Of a stretch of 35,080 nucleotides of DNA, positions 1-7,235 are shown piece after piece. This stretch comes from Candidatus Aenigmatarchaeota archaeon. Its GTDB lineage: Archaea; Aenigmatarchaeota; Aenigmatarchaeia; GW2011-AR5; WALA01. The first letter of the stretch is position 1, and each line of letters begins with the position of its first letter. The notes under the pieces were generated by a model. That model was not told where the DNA came from and did not search any database. It saw only the letters and a program-made list of their open reading frames with translations. A program made the position numbers and the translations under genes. The DNA is taken from the NCBI GenBank assembly GCA_015522745.1, contig WALQ01000028.1, positions 1-35,080 on the forward strand, in the 5' to 3' direction.

Positions 1-526
1 ATTCAAATGATTTAAATGAATATACATCGTTCAAGTAGTTAGCGAAAAAACTAACTGCGCTCATTGGAAAACTGGGGAGAATGCTGTTGGAGTTTTGATA
101 ATCATGACCGAGGAATTCTTTTTCAGCTTCGATTACCTTCCAATCACCATCATTATAGACAAAGAAAAATCTTCTTGTAATTGGAAAACTTCCTAGTGGT
201 GGAAAGAGTCCATCGTAAAATGTGCTTTGTTTCCCGTTGGTTGAGTTTATTATATTTATCATTTGCAACGTTTCAAATGTCGTTGTGTTGTCATCATTGC
301 TGCTTCCAGAGAACACAATGTTCAACATCTCGAGCTCCTTTGCGAAGTCGAATCGGTTCGAGAACGAATTCTTAAAATCTATTTCGGATTTGAAGTTTAG
401 TGGTCCGCTCACAAAGCTCTTTAACCGTAGAACACTATATGTTATGAAGAATATGGCTACGAATATTGTGGTCACGTAAAGTATGGACATGAAATTTGAA
501 AATATCATCTGACCTTTATCCCGCAC
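1..526 (-). CDS. Pilin-like surface protein, class III-type signal (3' end outside window)
   Basis: This minus-strand gene runs off the left edge, leaving about 175 visible residues. The chosen start is GTG at 526, preceded by GGAGG about eight bases upstream; it gives an N-terminus RDKGQMIFSNF followed by a hydrophobic helix (about residues 14-30). The K-G-Q junction followed by a hydrophobic stretch matches the archaeal class III prepilin signal, which is cut after the glycine so that the helix becomes the pilus core. An in-frame ATG at 541 and one at 508 are alternatives, but the latter would remove the K-G motif. The rest is polar with many Asn, Ser and Thr, as expected of an exported ectodomain. 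The start overlaps the end of the preceding gene, so the two are probably co-translated. The pilin-like role is inferred from the signal and the neighbours; no specific family was recognised. Confidence 0.75.
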   Translation of the reverse strand, partial: MRDKGQMIFSNFMSILYVTTIFVAIFFITYSVLRLKSFVSGPLNFKSEIDFKNSFSNRFDFAKELEMLNIVFSGSSNDDNTTTFETLQMINIINSTNGKQSTFYDGLFPPLGSFPITRRFFFVYNDGDWKVIEAEKEFLGHDYQNSNSILPSFPMSAVSFFANYLNDVYSFKSFE

Positions 527-1340
527 CTGTTCCGCCTCCATTATCTTCTTTATACACGCTTATGTCAAAAGCGCCTGTTTTTTTCGTGATGCTCAAAATT
601 CCCGACCCCGGAAAGTTGTAGTACTTTTTGTCAAATATTGGTTCGCACGTTCCACTTCCGGTGCCAAGGTCTGTGTATACATTGTATGAAATATCTTCAC
701 AGATCTTACAATCTTCATCAAAACAAACTTGATACGGCGGTGCGTTCGTGTACTTTTTCTTTATTATTATCTCGCAATCTCCCGTCTTATCCTTGTTAAG
801 GCAGCCTATGGAAAACGTTTCGTTTTTCGAGAGCTCCGCCGCTTTCATATGGCACGCTATTTTCTTGTATATGTTCTCGTATATCACGACTTCCATCTTT
901 CCGGGGATCACGATTTGCTTGTTCGTGTACATTTCTTTGTAGAGCACGAGAACGGGAACGTCTATGTGTGTAACTGGCTTCGATAGAGAGCTGCCATATG
1001 ATTTCATAACCCACGTATCTTGATGGACTATGTTGTCATAATTGAAATTGGTCGTTATGGTTACGGAATAATCCAAGTCGCACAAGTTCAAGTTAGGAAC
1101 TTTTTTATTGTTGTATTTGTCAAGCGTCGGGGCGTACAAGATTATTTTGTGAGTGGCGAGCTCCTTATTTGACAACACATCATTCGCTAATGCGTATGCC
1201 GTTGACTTGTACTCATCCGTTTTCGCCCATATTGAGAATTGCGCATACGTTGCTATCAAATAAAGCTCCCCTACTGTGAATATGAGAGCAAGCACTATCA
1301 TTGTCAGGGACGACCAAAATATATCAATGGCACCTTTCAA
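516..1340 (-). CDS. Pilin-like protein with large Cys-containing ectodomain
   Basis: About 274 residues beginning MKGAIDIFWSSL, then one hydrophobic helix up to about residue 32 and a long polar ectodomain. The K-G before the helix fits the class III prepilin pattern of this locus. The start is taken as TTG at 1340, overlapping the TGA of the upstream gene (TTGA) with GGTGAG six bases ahead; an adjacent TTG at 1343 is equally readable. The ectodomain has several Cys (for example CFDEDCKICED near residue 210), which could form disulfides outside the cell, and ends in a Gly-rich tail. It is tightly packed in the pilin-like gene series. Not assignable to a named family; probably a minor pilin or adhesin of the same apparatus. 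Confidence 0.75.
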   Translation of the reverse strand: MKGAIDIFWSSLTMIVLALIFTVGELYLIATYAQFSIWAKTDEYKSTAYALANDVLSNKELATHKIILYAPTLDKYNNKKVPNLNLCDLDYSVTITTNFNYDNIVHQDTWVMKSYGSSLSKPVTHIDVPVLVLYKEMYTNKQIVIPGKMEVVIYENIYKKIACHMKAAELSKNETFSIGCLNKDKTGDCEIIIKKKYTNAPPYQVCFDEDCKICEDISYNVYTDLGTGSGTCEPIFDKKYYNFPGSGILSITKKTGAFDISVYKEDNGGGTGAG

Positions 1341-1798
1341 CAAAACTCACCCTCATAGTTATTTGCGTCAATGACCCGATCGCTCGTGGGAACGATTGTG
1401 TTGTGGACGCGGAAAAAGTATATCTTCTTGTATGAGCTCGGGCTGCATTCGAAATTGGCGTCTTGTATTCTCACGCATGAATCGTTTATGAAGAATTTCT
1501 CCGAGAATTCTGAAATTCCATGCATTTCCGTCGGTACGGTAACGCGGACGTACATGCTCGTCATGTTCACCGTGCATTTTCCCTTGGGAAGATAGTACAC
1601 GACCTTCGTGTAATCCGGCGATGACTCGAGCGTGTTCACAATTCCCACGATGTCGCGAGCTCGCAAGGTTGCATCATTTTTTACGGCCATTCCTATGAAG
1701 AATTTCACGGACGAAGTCCCCACGGTCATGAACACAAGCATGATTATTGCAAATGAAAACACAAGCATTATGTACCACAAAAATGACATCCCCTTCAT
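1337..1798 (-). CDS. Small pilin-like protein (153 aa)
   Basis: A 153-residue protein starting MKGMSFLWYIMLVFSF: a class III-like K-G followed by a 20-residue hydrophobic helix, then a beta-rich polar domain with four Cys in its second half and several N-x-S/T sequons. This is the architecture of an archaeal type IV pilin. ATG at 1798 is the only start that keeps the signal. An AT-rich stretch (AAATATATATCC) about 30 bases upstream could be a promoter in the 40-base gap after the preceding gene. The stop overlaps the start of the next gene, giving translational coupling. It may be a minor or tip pilin; function is inferred from architecture and position only. Confidence 0.78.
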   Translation of the reverse strand: MKGMSFLWYIMLVFSFAIIMLVFMTVGTSSVKFFIGMAVKNDATLRARDIVGIVNTLESSPDYTKVVYYLPKGKCTVNMTSMYVRVTVPTEMHGISEFSEKFFINDSCVRIQDANFECSPSSYKKIYFFRVHNTIVPTSDRVIDANNYEGEFC

Positions 1799-1838
1799 CT
1801 TTATCCCGATAATTATTTGCTTGCACGGATATATATTT

Positions 1839-3044
1839 TTAATTCACCGGGTGGAACGGCCACGTGAAGAATATTTTCCTGAATCTTCCTATTCCGTGCT
1901 CGAGTATGTAGTTTTCCACGTTGTTGCGCTCCTCTATTATGTCACTTGTTTCTTTTGATATCCACCACATATCTCCCGTATTGTCCTGGAAGTTGTACGT
2001 TCCGTAGAGAAGGCTCGCTATTAAATTCGGGGAGGCGTAGCAAAATCCATCCGCAGCGGTTTGTGGAATAATCCTTATGCAGTCCACTTCATTGCTATCG
2101 GGCTCGGGGTTTTTTTCTATCAGGGAGAGCTCCGCCGACTTTTGATAAATTGTCTGCTCACCGATTTTTTTATATGCCCCCTGATCGTATTGATATATTG
2201 GAATTGTCTCGTTTGAAGCGAACTTGCACTTTCCTTTGACTATTTTTATTGTTATCTCACATGGGCTCGTAAGATAGAACGATGGCGACGTATTCCCAAA
2301 AGTCAGCGAATTGAGTTCCCAGAGTTTTTTAAGCCACGATGAGCCGGCTCCGTTCCCTCGGTCGAGCTCTATCGGCTTCGTGCATTTCAACGGGTATGTG
2401 TAAAGGAAGTCGTTTGTTCTAAGGCACAACGAGTGGTTTCCGCAGATCTGGTACTTTCTCATTGTTTTCACGTTTAGGTCGAATGAGCTCGTGTTGTACC
2501 TGTATATGCCCTTTCGAATCCACTTCCCCTCTGTGGAATTGTACGGAACTATGTTGTAAACAAACACATATCCCTTCGTCTTGTTGTAAAAAAGTGTTGG
2601 AAATATTTTTTTATAATTTGGAAAATTTACAGTTCCATCTGTATAATTCAGCTTGAATGGAAGCACGCTCCCTCTCACGAGAAGCAACCAATCAAGGTCT
2701 TCTATTTGAGGAAACGAATTGTAATAAACCAAGAAATCCGGATCTCCTTTGTTCAATATCTGAAACGATGCGAGCGTTCTCACAAGCTTTCCGGCCAGAC
2801 CTTTTAGCATACCGCCCTGAGGAAGTGCTATGTCCATGGTTTTGTAATACCCGGGCGTGCTTGAAAGGCATACATCGTCTATGTTCGATGCGAGCTTTCT
2901 CGTTGTTATGACGACAGCGCGCTCGTTTGCCTTCACAGATGTGTACGACGTAAATGAAAAGAATATTCCGAGCATGATTATTGTCAGTATGATGCCTACG
3001 ACTATCATCAGCCCTTCACTCATTCCCTTTTTACCATTTTTCAT
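1839..3044 (-). CDS. Pilin-like protein with ~400-aa ectodomain
   Basis: About 401 residues from ATG at 3044 (MKNGKKGMSEGLMIVVGI). The KKG motif sits just before a hydrophobic helix (about residues 11-33), a good class III-type signal. An ATG at 3065 would add seven residues but has no ribosome site, whereas GTGGGG lies about nine bases before 3044. The large ectodomain carries paired Cys and N-glycosylation-like sequons. Its middle, around a KYQICGNHSLCLRTNDFLYTYPLKC-like stretch, is visibly similar to the next gene upstream (EFCMNNSICMKTKNAIYAFP), so these two are paralogues. The gene start overlaps the end of that paralogue. Likely a structural or adhesive pilus subunit. Confidence 0.8.
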   Translation of the reverse strand: MKNGKKGMSEGLMIVVGIILTIIMLGIFFSFTSYTSVKANERAVVITTRKLASNIDDVCLSSTPGYYKTMDIALPQGGMLKGLAGKLVRTLASFQILNKGDPDFLVYYNSFPQIEDLDWLLLVRGSVLPFKLNYTDGTVNFPNYKKIFPTLFYNKTKGYVFVYNIVPYNSTEGKWIRKGIYRYNTSSFDLNVKTMRKYQICGNHSLCLRTNDFLYTYPLKCTKPIELDRGNGAGSSWLKKLWELNSLTFGNTSPSFYLTSPCEITIKIVKGKCKFASNETIPIYQYDQGAYKKIGEQTIYQKSAELSLIEKNPEPDSNEVDCIRIIPQTAADGFCYASPNLIASLLYGTYNFQDNTGDMWWISKETSDIIEERNNVENYILEHGIGRFRKIFFTWPFHPVN

Positions 3045-4077
3045 ATCCGAAAGCCCCACTATCATTTGCGAATGTATCGTATCTCATGATTGTGTAATTG
3101 TTTTCTACTATGGGCAATTGTGCCAAAAGGCAATTTGATTGACATGGCAATTGCTCGCAAAATCCGTTTGCATTAGTTATATCAACTATTATGCATGTCC
3201 TATCGCCGTTATCATCTTTTTCGCAAGTTGTGTAATTTCCGATGTATTCAATCTTACTATTATTGATGATGTATTTCTTGTGCACTTCACACGAACATTT
3301 TGCCGAGTAAACAGTTACTTCCCCTTTGCATGGGCTTGCCAATGATAATTCCCCATAGTATTCACCAGTCGCTCCTTGATCGGTATCGAATAGCACGCTC
3401 CCGTTGAAATCGCATTTAAGCGGAAACGCGTATATGGCATTTTTCGTTTTCATGCATATCGAATTGTTCATGCAGAACTCGTACTTGTAAATCATTCTGT
3501 CTTGGGATTCCGTGGCGTTTTTTATGTAATACTTTACTCGTCCGAACTGTTTCACAGCTTTCCAGTTCGAATCTTGTACATTTGCGACAACCGGATAGAA
3601 CATCGGGATCGCCGTTCTCACGTTCAATGATTTCAACGTTTCGTTCGCCTCGTGCTCGGACCTTTCTATGAAATCCTTTATATAACTTTTGTCAAATTCA
3701 TCATTCGTTGAATTCACGTAGACGAACAGTATGTTCTTTGGGAGCTCACCGTAGTACCCTTCCCACGAGTACCCCGTGCCTGGATGAAATGCCTCGTAGT
3801 ACACAACGACATCTGGATCTCCTCGCGTCGTTATGTAAGCGCCTTTCAGAAGGTCGTTTGGCATATTCTGGTCTATGTTGAACGTTATCGTCTTTGCACT
3901 CGAACCTTCGCAAACGCTGTCTATGGCATCTCTCAACTTGGACGTGTAGTAAATCGCCCGCCTCGTTGACGAGCGTTGCGAAGCCATTATGGCGTAAAAC
4001 GGAAGAATCATGAGAATGACTATGCCTATTATGACTATGACTGTGAGCGGTCCGACTGAGAGGAATCCCCGATTCAT
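3031..4077 (-). CDS. Pilin-like protein, paralogue of the next gene
   Basis: A 348-residue protein starting MNRGFLSVGPLTVIVIIG: R-G then a hydrophobic helix (about residues 6-26) then an ectodomain with Cys and N-x-S/T sequons. The reading frame stays open for 96 more codons upstream, but that stretch holds two separate small membrane-protein genes in other frames, and ATG at 4077 overlaps the stop of the second (TGATG), so I place the start there. It shares the block CMNNSICMKTKNAIYAFPLKC with the following gene (CGNHSLCLRTNDFLYTYPLKC), together with a similar N-terminal signal. Its 3' end overlaps the start of that gene. Inferred role: minor pilin or adhesin. Confidence 0.8.
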   Translation of the reverse strand: MNRGFLSVGPLTVIVIIGIVILMILPFYAIMASQRSSTRRAIYYTSKLRDAIDSVCEGSSAKTITFNIDQNMPNDLLKGAYITTRGDPDVVVYYEAFHPGTGYSWEGYYGELPKNILFVYVNSTNDEFDKSYIKDFIERSEHEANETLKSLNVRTAIPMFYPVVANVQDSNWKAVKQFGRVKYYIKNATESQDRMIYKYEFCMNNSICMKTKNAIYAFPLKCDFNGSVLFDTDQGATGEYYGELSLASPCKGEVTVYSAKCSCEVHKKYIINNSKIEYIGNYTTCEKDDNGDRTCIIVDITNANGFCEQLPCQSNCLLAQLPIVENNYTIMRYDTFANDSGAFGYEKW

Positions 4078-4208
4078 CAAATACCTGCCTCCGACGTCCA
4101 ATTTGCTATGAGATGCTTTATAACGGCTGGTGAAACGTTTTTCGCGAGCAGAAAGTATATCAGAAGGACGACGACAAAAATTATTATTCCGACTACCAAT
4201 TTGTTCAT
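4077..4208 (-). CDS. Single-helix microprotein (43 aa)
   Basis: ATG at 4208 opens a 43-codon gene: MNKLVVGIIIFVVVLLIYFLLAKN, then a short polar tail with a Trp. It has one transmembrane helix (about residues 4-22). Its stop overlaps the start of the next gene as TGATG, and its own start directly follows the stop of the preceding microgene (TGAATG), so all three are translationally coupled. No family recognised. It is one of four single-helix microproteins in the pilus locus and may be an assembly accessory or minor core subunit. Evidence is the conserved arrangement and a clean hydrophobic helix; codons read naturally for this genome. Confidence 0.65.
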   Translation of the reverse strand: MNKLVVGIIIFVVVLLIYFLLAKNVSPAVIKHLIANWTSEAGI

Positions 4209-4358
4209 TCAACCACCCACGAGCATTTTCAGCGACCCGATGAATATGGACACGACCGACGATGATATCGAAGTCAACTTTCCTGTTATGAGCATTATCA
4301 CGAATGTGAACAGCGCCATAAATATGACCGCAAGCACGACTATCGTTGCAATTTTCAT
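4209..4358 (-). CDS. Single-helix microprotein (49 aa)
   Basis: ATG at 4358 gives a 49-residue product: MKIATIVVLAVIFMALFTFV as hydrophobic N-terminus, then a short Ser-rich amphipathic C-terminus ending in GG. It is the first gene of the minus-strand unit running to the left edge; a TATA-like ATTTATATTAA lies 20-28 bases upstream, so the transcript is probably leaderless. Its stop TGA is followed directly by the ATG of the next microgene. No recognised family. The size and single helix resemble the other microproteins of this locus (6900-7070, 7075-7230). Confidence 0.65.
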   Translation of the reverse strand: MKIATIVVLAVIFMALFTFVIMLITGKLTSISSSVVSIFIGSLKMLVGG

Positions 4359-4409
4359 AATACATATTTCGCGTATTAATATAAATAAATTTGGAGAGGT
4401 AATAAAATT
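4359..4409. promoter_or_regulatory. Divergent promoter region with shared TATA element
   Basis: Only 50 bases separate divergent genes. The sequence TTAATATAAATAA reads as a TATA element on the plus strand and, as ATTTATATTAA, on the minus strand. The minus-strand gene starts about 22 bases from it (leaderless spacing). The plus-strand gene has its own ribosome site (GGAGAGGT) nine bases before ATG 4410. Confidence 0.55.
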
Positions 4410-5276
4410 ATGAGAACGGAATTCGAGATAGTCCTCGCAATACTAATATCATTACTGGTTCTTTTCATAGTCATTGTGATAACCAAAAATTCGAAGATAA
4501 GTGTTATCGGTGGAATAAATAAAAGCGAAAACGAGACGCAGCGCGTAATCAAAATGAGCATAAGGAACATGTCCGTTGATGACATTTCAAATCAATACAC
4601 GAATAAATACCGTTTCGATGTAAATCTTTCGTTCGACAACGATTGGGAGGATAAAACTGTCGTTCCTGTATTGCGTGTTGGAAAATCATACGCGCTTTGC
4701 GACAGAAAAACTTTGAACGTTCCAAAAGGCATTTCCGTGAAAGAGTGTGAATTCACGCTCTCAACGGGCGAGAAGCTCGTAATTGATTGTGGAATGCCGA
4801 TAGGAAATTATTTTTCGTGCACAACCCTACTGGAAAAAGGTCAGGTTGTGGACGTTGGTGGATACTCGGTTCGGTTCGGCGGACTGTTTTTCAAATTTAT
4901 GTCAAATGATTATCTGGCAAAATTCTTCATTTACGATGGAAACATACCGTACAAGTATTTTGAATTTTTTGACTCGACTTCAGGAAGCGAGCATAAAACC
5001 AATGTCAACGGAGGCTGGGCCAGTGTAACCGTTCTCAAACCGAAGAAATACGAATCTTCGTGTGTTGAAATAAAGACATTTGGTGAATCCAAGTCAGGAT
5101 TGATTAAAAACGAGGCGGGAATTTACATATATCCGGCTGGATGCCAATTCTGGAATGGCATAACACCCAATGCTCCATCTGATAAAATTGCAGATACCAT
5201 AGAATATTGCTCCGACACTCCCCTTGGATATTCAGAAGGCAGCTTCTTGGTTGATAAAAAGTATGTTGGATGCTGA
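4410..5276 (+). CDS. Single-pass membrane-anchored extracellular protein
   Basis: A 288-residue protein and the only plus-strand gene inside the pilus locus. Residues 8-25 are a strongly hydrophobic helix (IVLAILISLLVLFIVIVI) followed by K, then a beta-rich ectodomain with Cys at regular spacing (near 97, 112, 125, 137, 216, 244, 268 and the C-terminus), suggesting disulfides. There is no K-G motif before the helix, so it looks like a signal-anchored surface protein rather than a class III prepilin. Ribosome site GGAGAGGT precedes ATG. It converges on the 5287-6891 gene with only ten bases between stops. Family not recognised. Confidence 0.75.
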   Translation: MRTEFEIVLAILISLLVLFIVIVITKNSKISVIGGINKSENETQRVIKMSIRNMSVDDISNQYTNKYRFDVNLSFDNDWEDKTVVPVLRVGKSYALCDRKTLNVPKGISVKECEFTLSTGEKLVIDCGMPIGNYFSCTTLLEKGQVVDVGGYSVRFGGLFFKFMSNDYLAKFFIYDGNIPYKYFEFFDSTSGSEHKTNVNGGWASVTVLKPKKYESSCVEIKTFGESKSGLIKNEAGIYIYPAGCQFWNGITPNAPSDKIADTIEYCSDTPLGYSEGSFLVDKKYVGC

Positions 5277-5286
5277 GTGCAAGGAA

Positions 5287-6891
5287 CTAATGGACCACTT
5301 TTAATGGATATTTGATTACTGCTATTTCTATTCCGTTTTCTTTCGATTCGTCCACGAGGTACTTTTCACATGGCCCATGAATTGATTTGCAAATTTCTGC
5401 ATATCCAAATCCAGCTCCGCTTGCAAAAGGATCTGACGATGAATCTATGTAAACGTAAAAATCGTTTGATATTATGGGTATGTAAGACGGCGTTGCCGAT
5501 GGAAGGTATATGTAATCATTCAGCAATGCTTGTGAAATGACTTTGATCTCATATTTCTGAGGATTTGTTCCCGAACATTTTCCGTCTGAACACGCACACG
5601 ATATTTCGCTATAACCATGCTCGCCTCCAATGCAATAATATTCTTCTAGCTCACCATTGCTAGTGCATTCATCTTCTTCAACATGCTTTCCGCTATTGTC
5701 TGTGTACGTAGTCGTTCCCTTGTCGAAAACATTTATCTCCGGCTCTCTTGTTATAATGCTGTCTGTACTGTCAACCTTTTTACATGTATGACTGCTGCAA
5801 AATTGTAAGAATTTGCCTCCATAACTGCATAATTTCTCGTTGTAGAGGTAACATTTTTTCATTGGGATTTCATCGTATTGAATTACGTACGTGGGAAAAT
5901 CGTAAATGATTTTGTTCACATCTTCTTTTTGCGATTTCATTTTATCGAGCTCATCCTGGAACTTTTGGTCCTTCTCGCTGCCCGTGAGGTCCATAAAGAG
6001 TATTTCCAGTGTTCCGTCGGGGCGTTCGATTGAGCGTTCCCACGGATGTCCTGAAGTAGATTTTAAATCTACAACAATTATACTATTTCCAGAAGCATCG
6101 TTGATCGTATGAATGGTTTGATTGAGCTGAGATAAAACATATTGTGGTTGATTATTTATTGATGTAAAATTCATTTTTATTCGAGATGTGACACCACTGC
6201 TTTGCGTTATGGGTGTTACATCATATTGAAGCTCTTCGAAATTGGACAGACCATCTACTTGATTATGAGCAATTATTGATGTTTTATAATCCTTCGAATT
6301 CTTATCAAATGTTTTGCCTTTTAATATATCAATGAAATATTCCATATTCACATCATAATACCCACCATACGGCGTGTAAATCCTTTCTTTTTCTATGTCG
6401 CCGGCATCCGAATATCCGACGAAAACTATGTACGAACCGATGATGTATTGTCTCCCTCTGAGCTCAATATCGTCTATCGGATTGTCAAGGACTATGGGGC
6501 AGATGCTGTTTTTCACTATTATTTCGCCGCATTCAGAGAGATTTTTCTCCTCCCCGGGCCCGATGACGACGTTCGAGCATTTGTCGTTCTGCGGGAGCGT
6601 CGTGTTTCCAAATATCTCAAAATAAGGCGTCACGTTGAGCTCACTGTCGCCGACATTCTTCAGCGTTATGTTGTCTATGTGGAGGTCCATCGTCGGGACA
6701 TTTGAATCCAAATGGCATTCGTAATAGATATTGTAATTTTCTATCTGGAGTTGATCGGCCACCGGATTTTGGTCAAATATGTCGTGCATTTTTTTCCGCG
6801 CTATTGTCGATGGTATCTTGACAAACGCCACTATGCCTATGAATATCATGAGAACCATGAGTATTACGCTTAGCACAAGCTTGAACTCCAT
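5287..6891 (-). CDS. Large surface protein with Cys-rich module
   Basis: 534 residues: N-terminal helix (residues 4-24), then an ectodomain. Residues about 50-160 contain a pattern (NITLKNVGDSELNVTPYFEI) resembling the beta-sandwich domains of archaeal surface and pilin proteins. Residues about 388-439 form a Cys-rich module (D-K-G, then ECTSNGELEEYYC, then CACSDGKC) shared with the 9767-10432 protein. Start ATG at 6891 is preceded by GGTGAT. The helix lacks a clear K-G cleavage motif. It is followed by no minus-strand gene for about 930 bases because the 4410-5276 gene is inverted there. Probably a pilus-associated adhesin or cell-surface component; function inferred from architecture. Confidence 0.78.
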   Translation of the reverse strand: MEFKLVLSVILMVLMIFIGIVAFVKIPSTIARKKMHDIFDQNPVADQLQIENYNIYYECHLDSNVPTMDLHIDNITLKNVGDSELNVTPYFEIFGNTTLPQNDKCSNVVIGPGEEKNLSECGEIIVKNSICPIVLDNPIDDIELRGRQYIIGSYIVFVGYSDAGDIEKERIYTPYGGYYDVNMEYFIDILKGKTFDKNSKDYKTSIIAHNQVDGLSNFEELQYDVTPITQSSGVTSRIKMNFTSINNQPQYVLSQLNQTIHTINDASGNSIIVVDLKSTSGHPWERSIERPDGTLEILFMDLTGSEKDQKFQDELDKMKSQKEDVNKIIYDFPTYVIQYDEIPMKKCYLYNEKLCSYGGKFLQFCSSHTCKKVDSTDSIITREPEINVFDKGTTTYTDNSGKHVEEDECTSNGELEEYYCIGGEHGYSEISCACSDGKCSGTNPQKYEIKVISQALLNDYIYLPSATPSYIPIISNDFYVYIDSSSDPFASGAGFGYAEICKSIHGPCEKYLVDESKENGIEIAVIKYPLKVVH

Positions 6892-6899
6892 TCAATCAC

Positions 6900-7070
6900 C
6901 TATGGCATCAACGATGACACTGCCTTTGTCGCCACGTTGGCTATCGCATTCATCATGCTTGTCGCGAGCTCCTTGACTCCGGCTCCGAAGACCTTCGCGA
7001 GCAGTATTAGGACGACGGCTATCACGGCCACCATAATCACCACGACTATCATGTACGTTATTCCCTTCAT
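6900..7070 (-). CDS. Class III-like pilin microprotein (56 aa)
   Basis: ATG at 7070, preceded by GTGAT, encodes MKGITYMIVVVIMVAVIAVV followed by LILLAKVFGAG and an amphipathic Ala/Ser-rich tail, 56 residues in all. K-G immediately before a long hydrophobic helix is the class III prepilin pattern, so the mature protein would be only about 54 residues, essentially a bare pilin helix. It sits between the TadC-like platform gene and the large 5287-6891 surface protein and is separated by a few bases from both neighbours. It may be a minimal core pilin or an assembly factor. Confidence 0.7.
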   Translation of the reverse strand: MKGITYMIVVVIMVAVIAVVLILLAKVFGAGVKELATSMMNAIANVATKAVSSLMP

Positions 7071-7074
7071 GCAA

Positions 7075-7230
7075 TCACTCCACGAAAAATCTCAAATTCA
7101 GCCTCGACGTTATATATCTTATTATGTCCTTCCAATATAAAATACCCAAAAGGAGTATCATCACAACTACTACGAGTATCACGATTATTATAAGACCCCT
7201 TTTTGAATATCCCTCGGATTCGCTTTCCAT
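7075..7230 (-). CDS. Single-helix microprotein with SKRG signal (51 aa)
   Basis: ATG at 7230, with GTGAT just upstream, encodes 51 residues: a short acidic leader ending SKRG, a hydrophobic helix (LIIIVILVVVVMILLLGI) and a basic tail. The K-R-G before the helix resembles a class III prepilin cleavage site. It begins five bases after the stop of the platform gene and ends just before the next microgene, so it belongs to the same transcript. No family recognised. Confidence 0.68.
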   Translation of the reverse strand: MESESEGYSKRGLIIIVILVVVVMILLLGILYWKDIIRYITSRLNLRFFVE

Positions 7231-7235
7231 TTACA

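Noticed and set aside
4078..4365. 96-codon N-terminal extension of the 3031-4077 protein
   Set aside because: The extension has no hydrophobic or signal character, while two stop-start coupled membrane microgenes occupy other frames there. The K/R-G signal begins at 4077.
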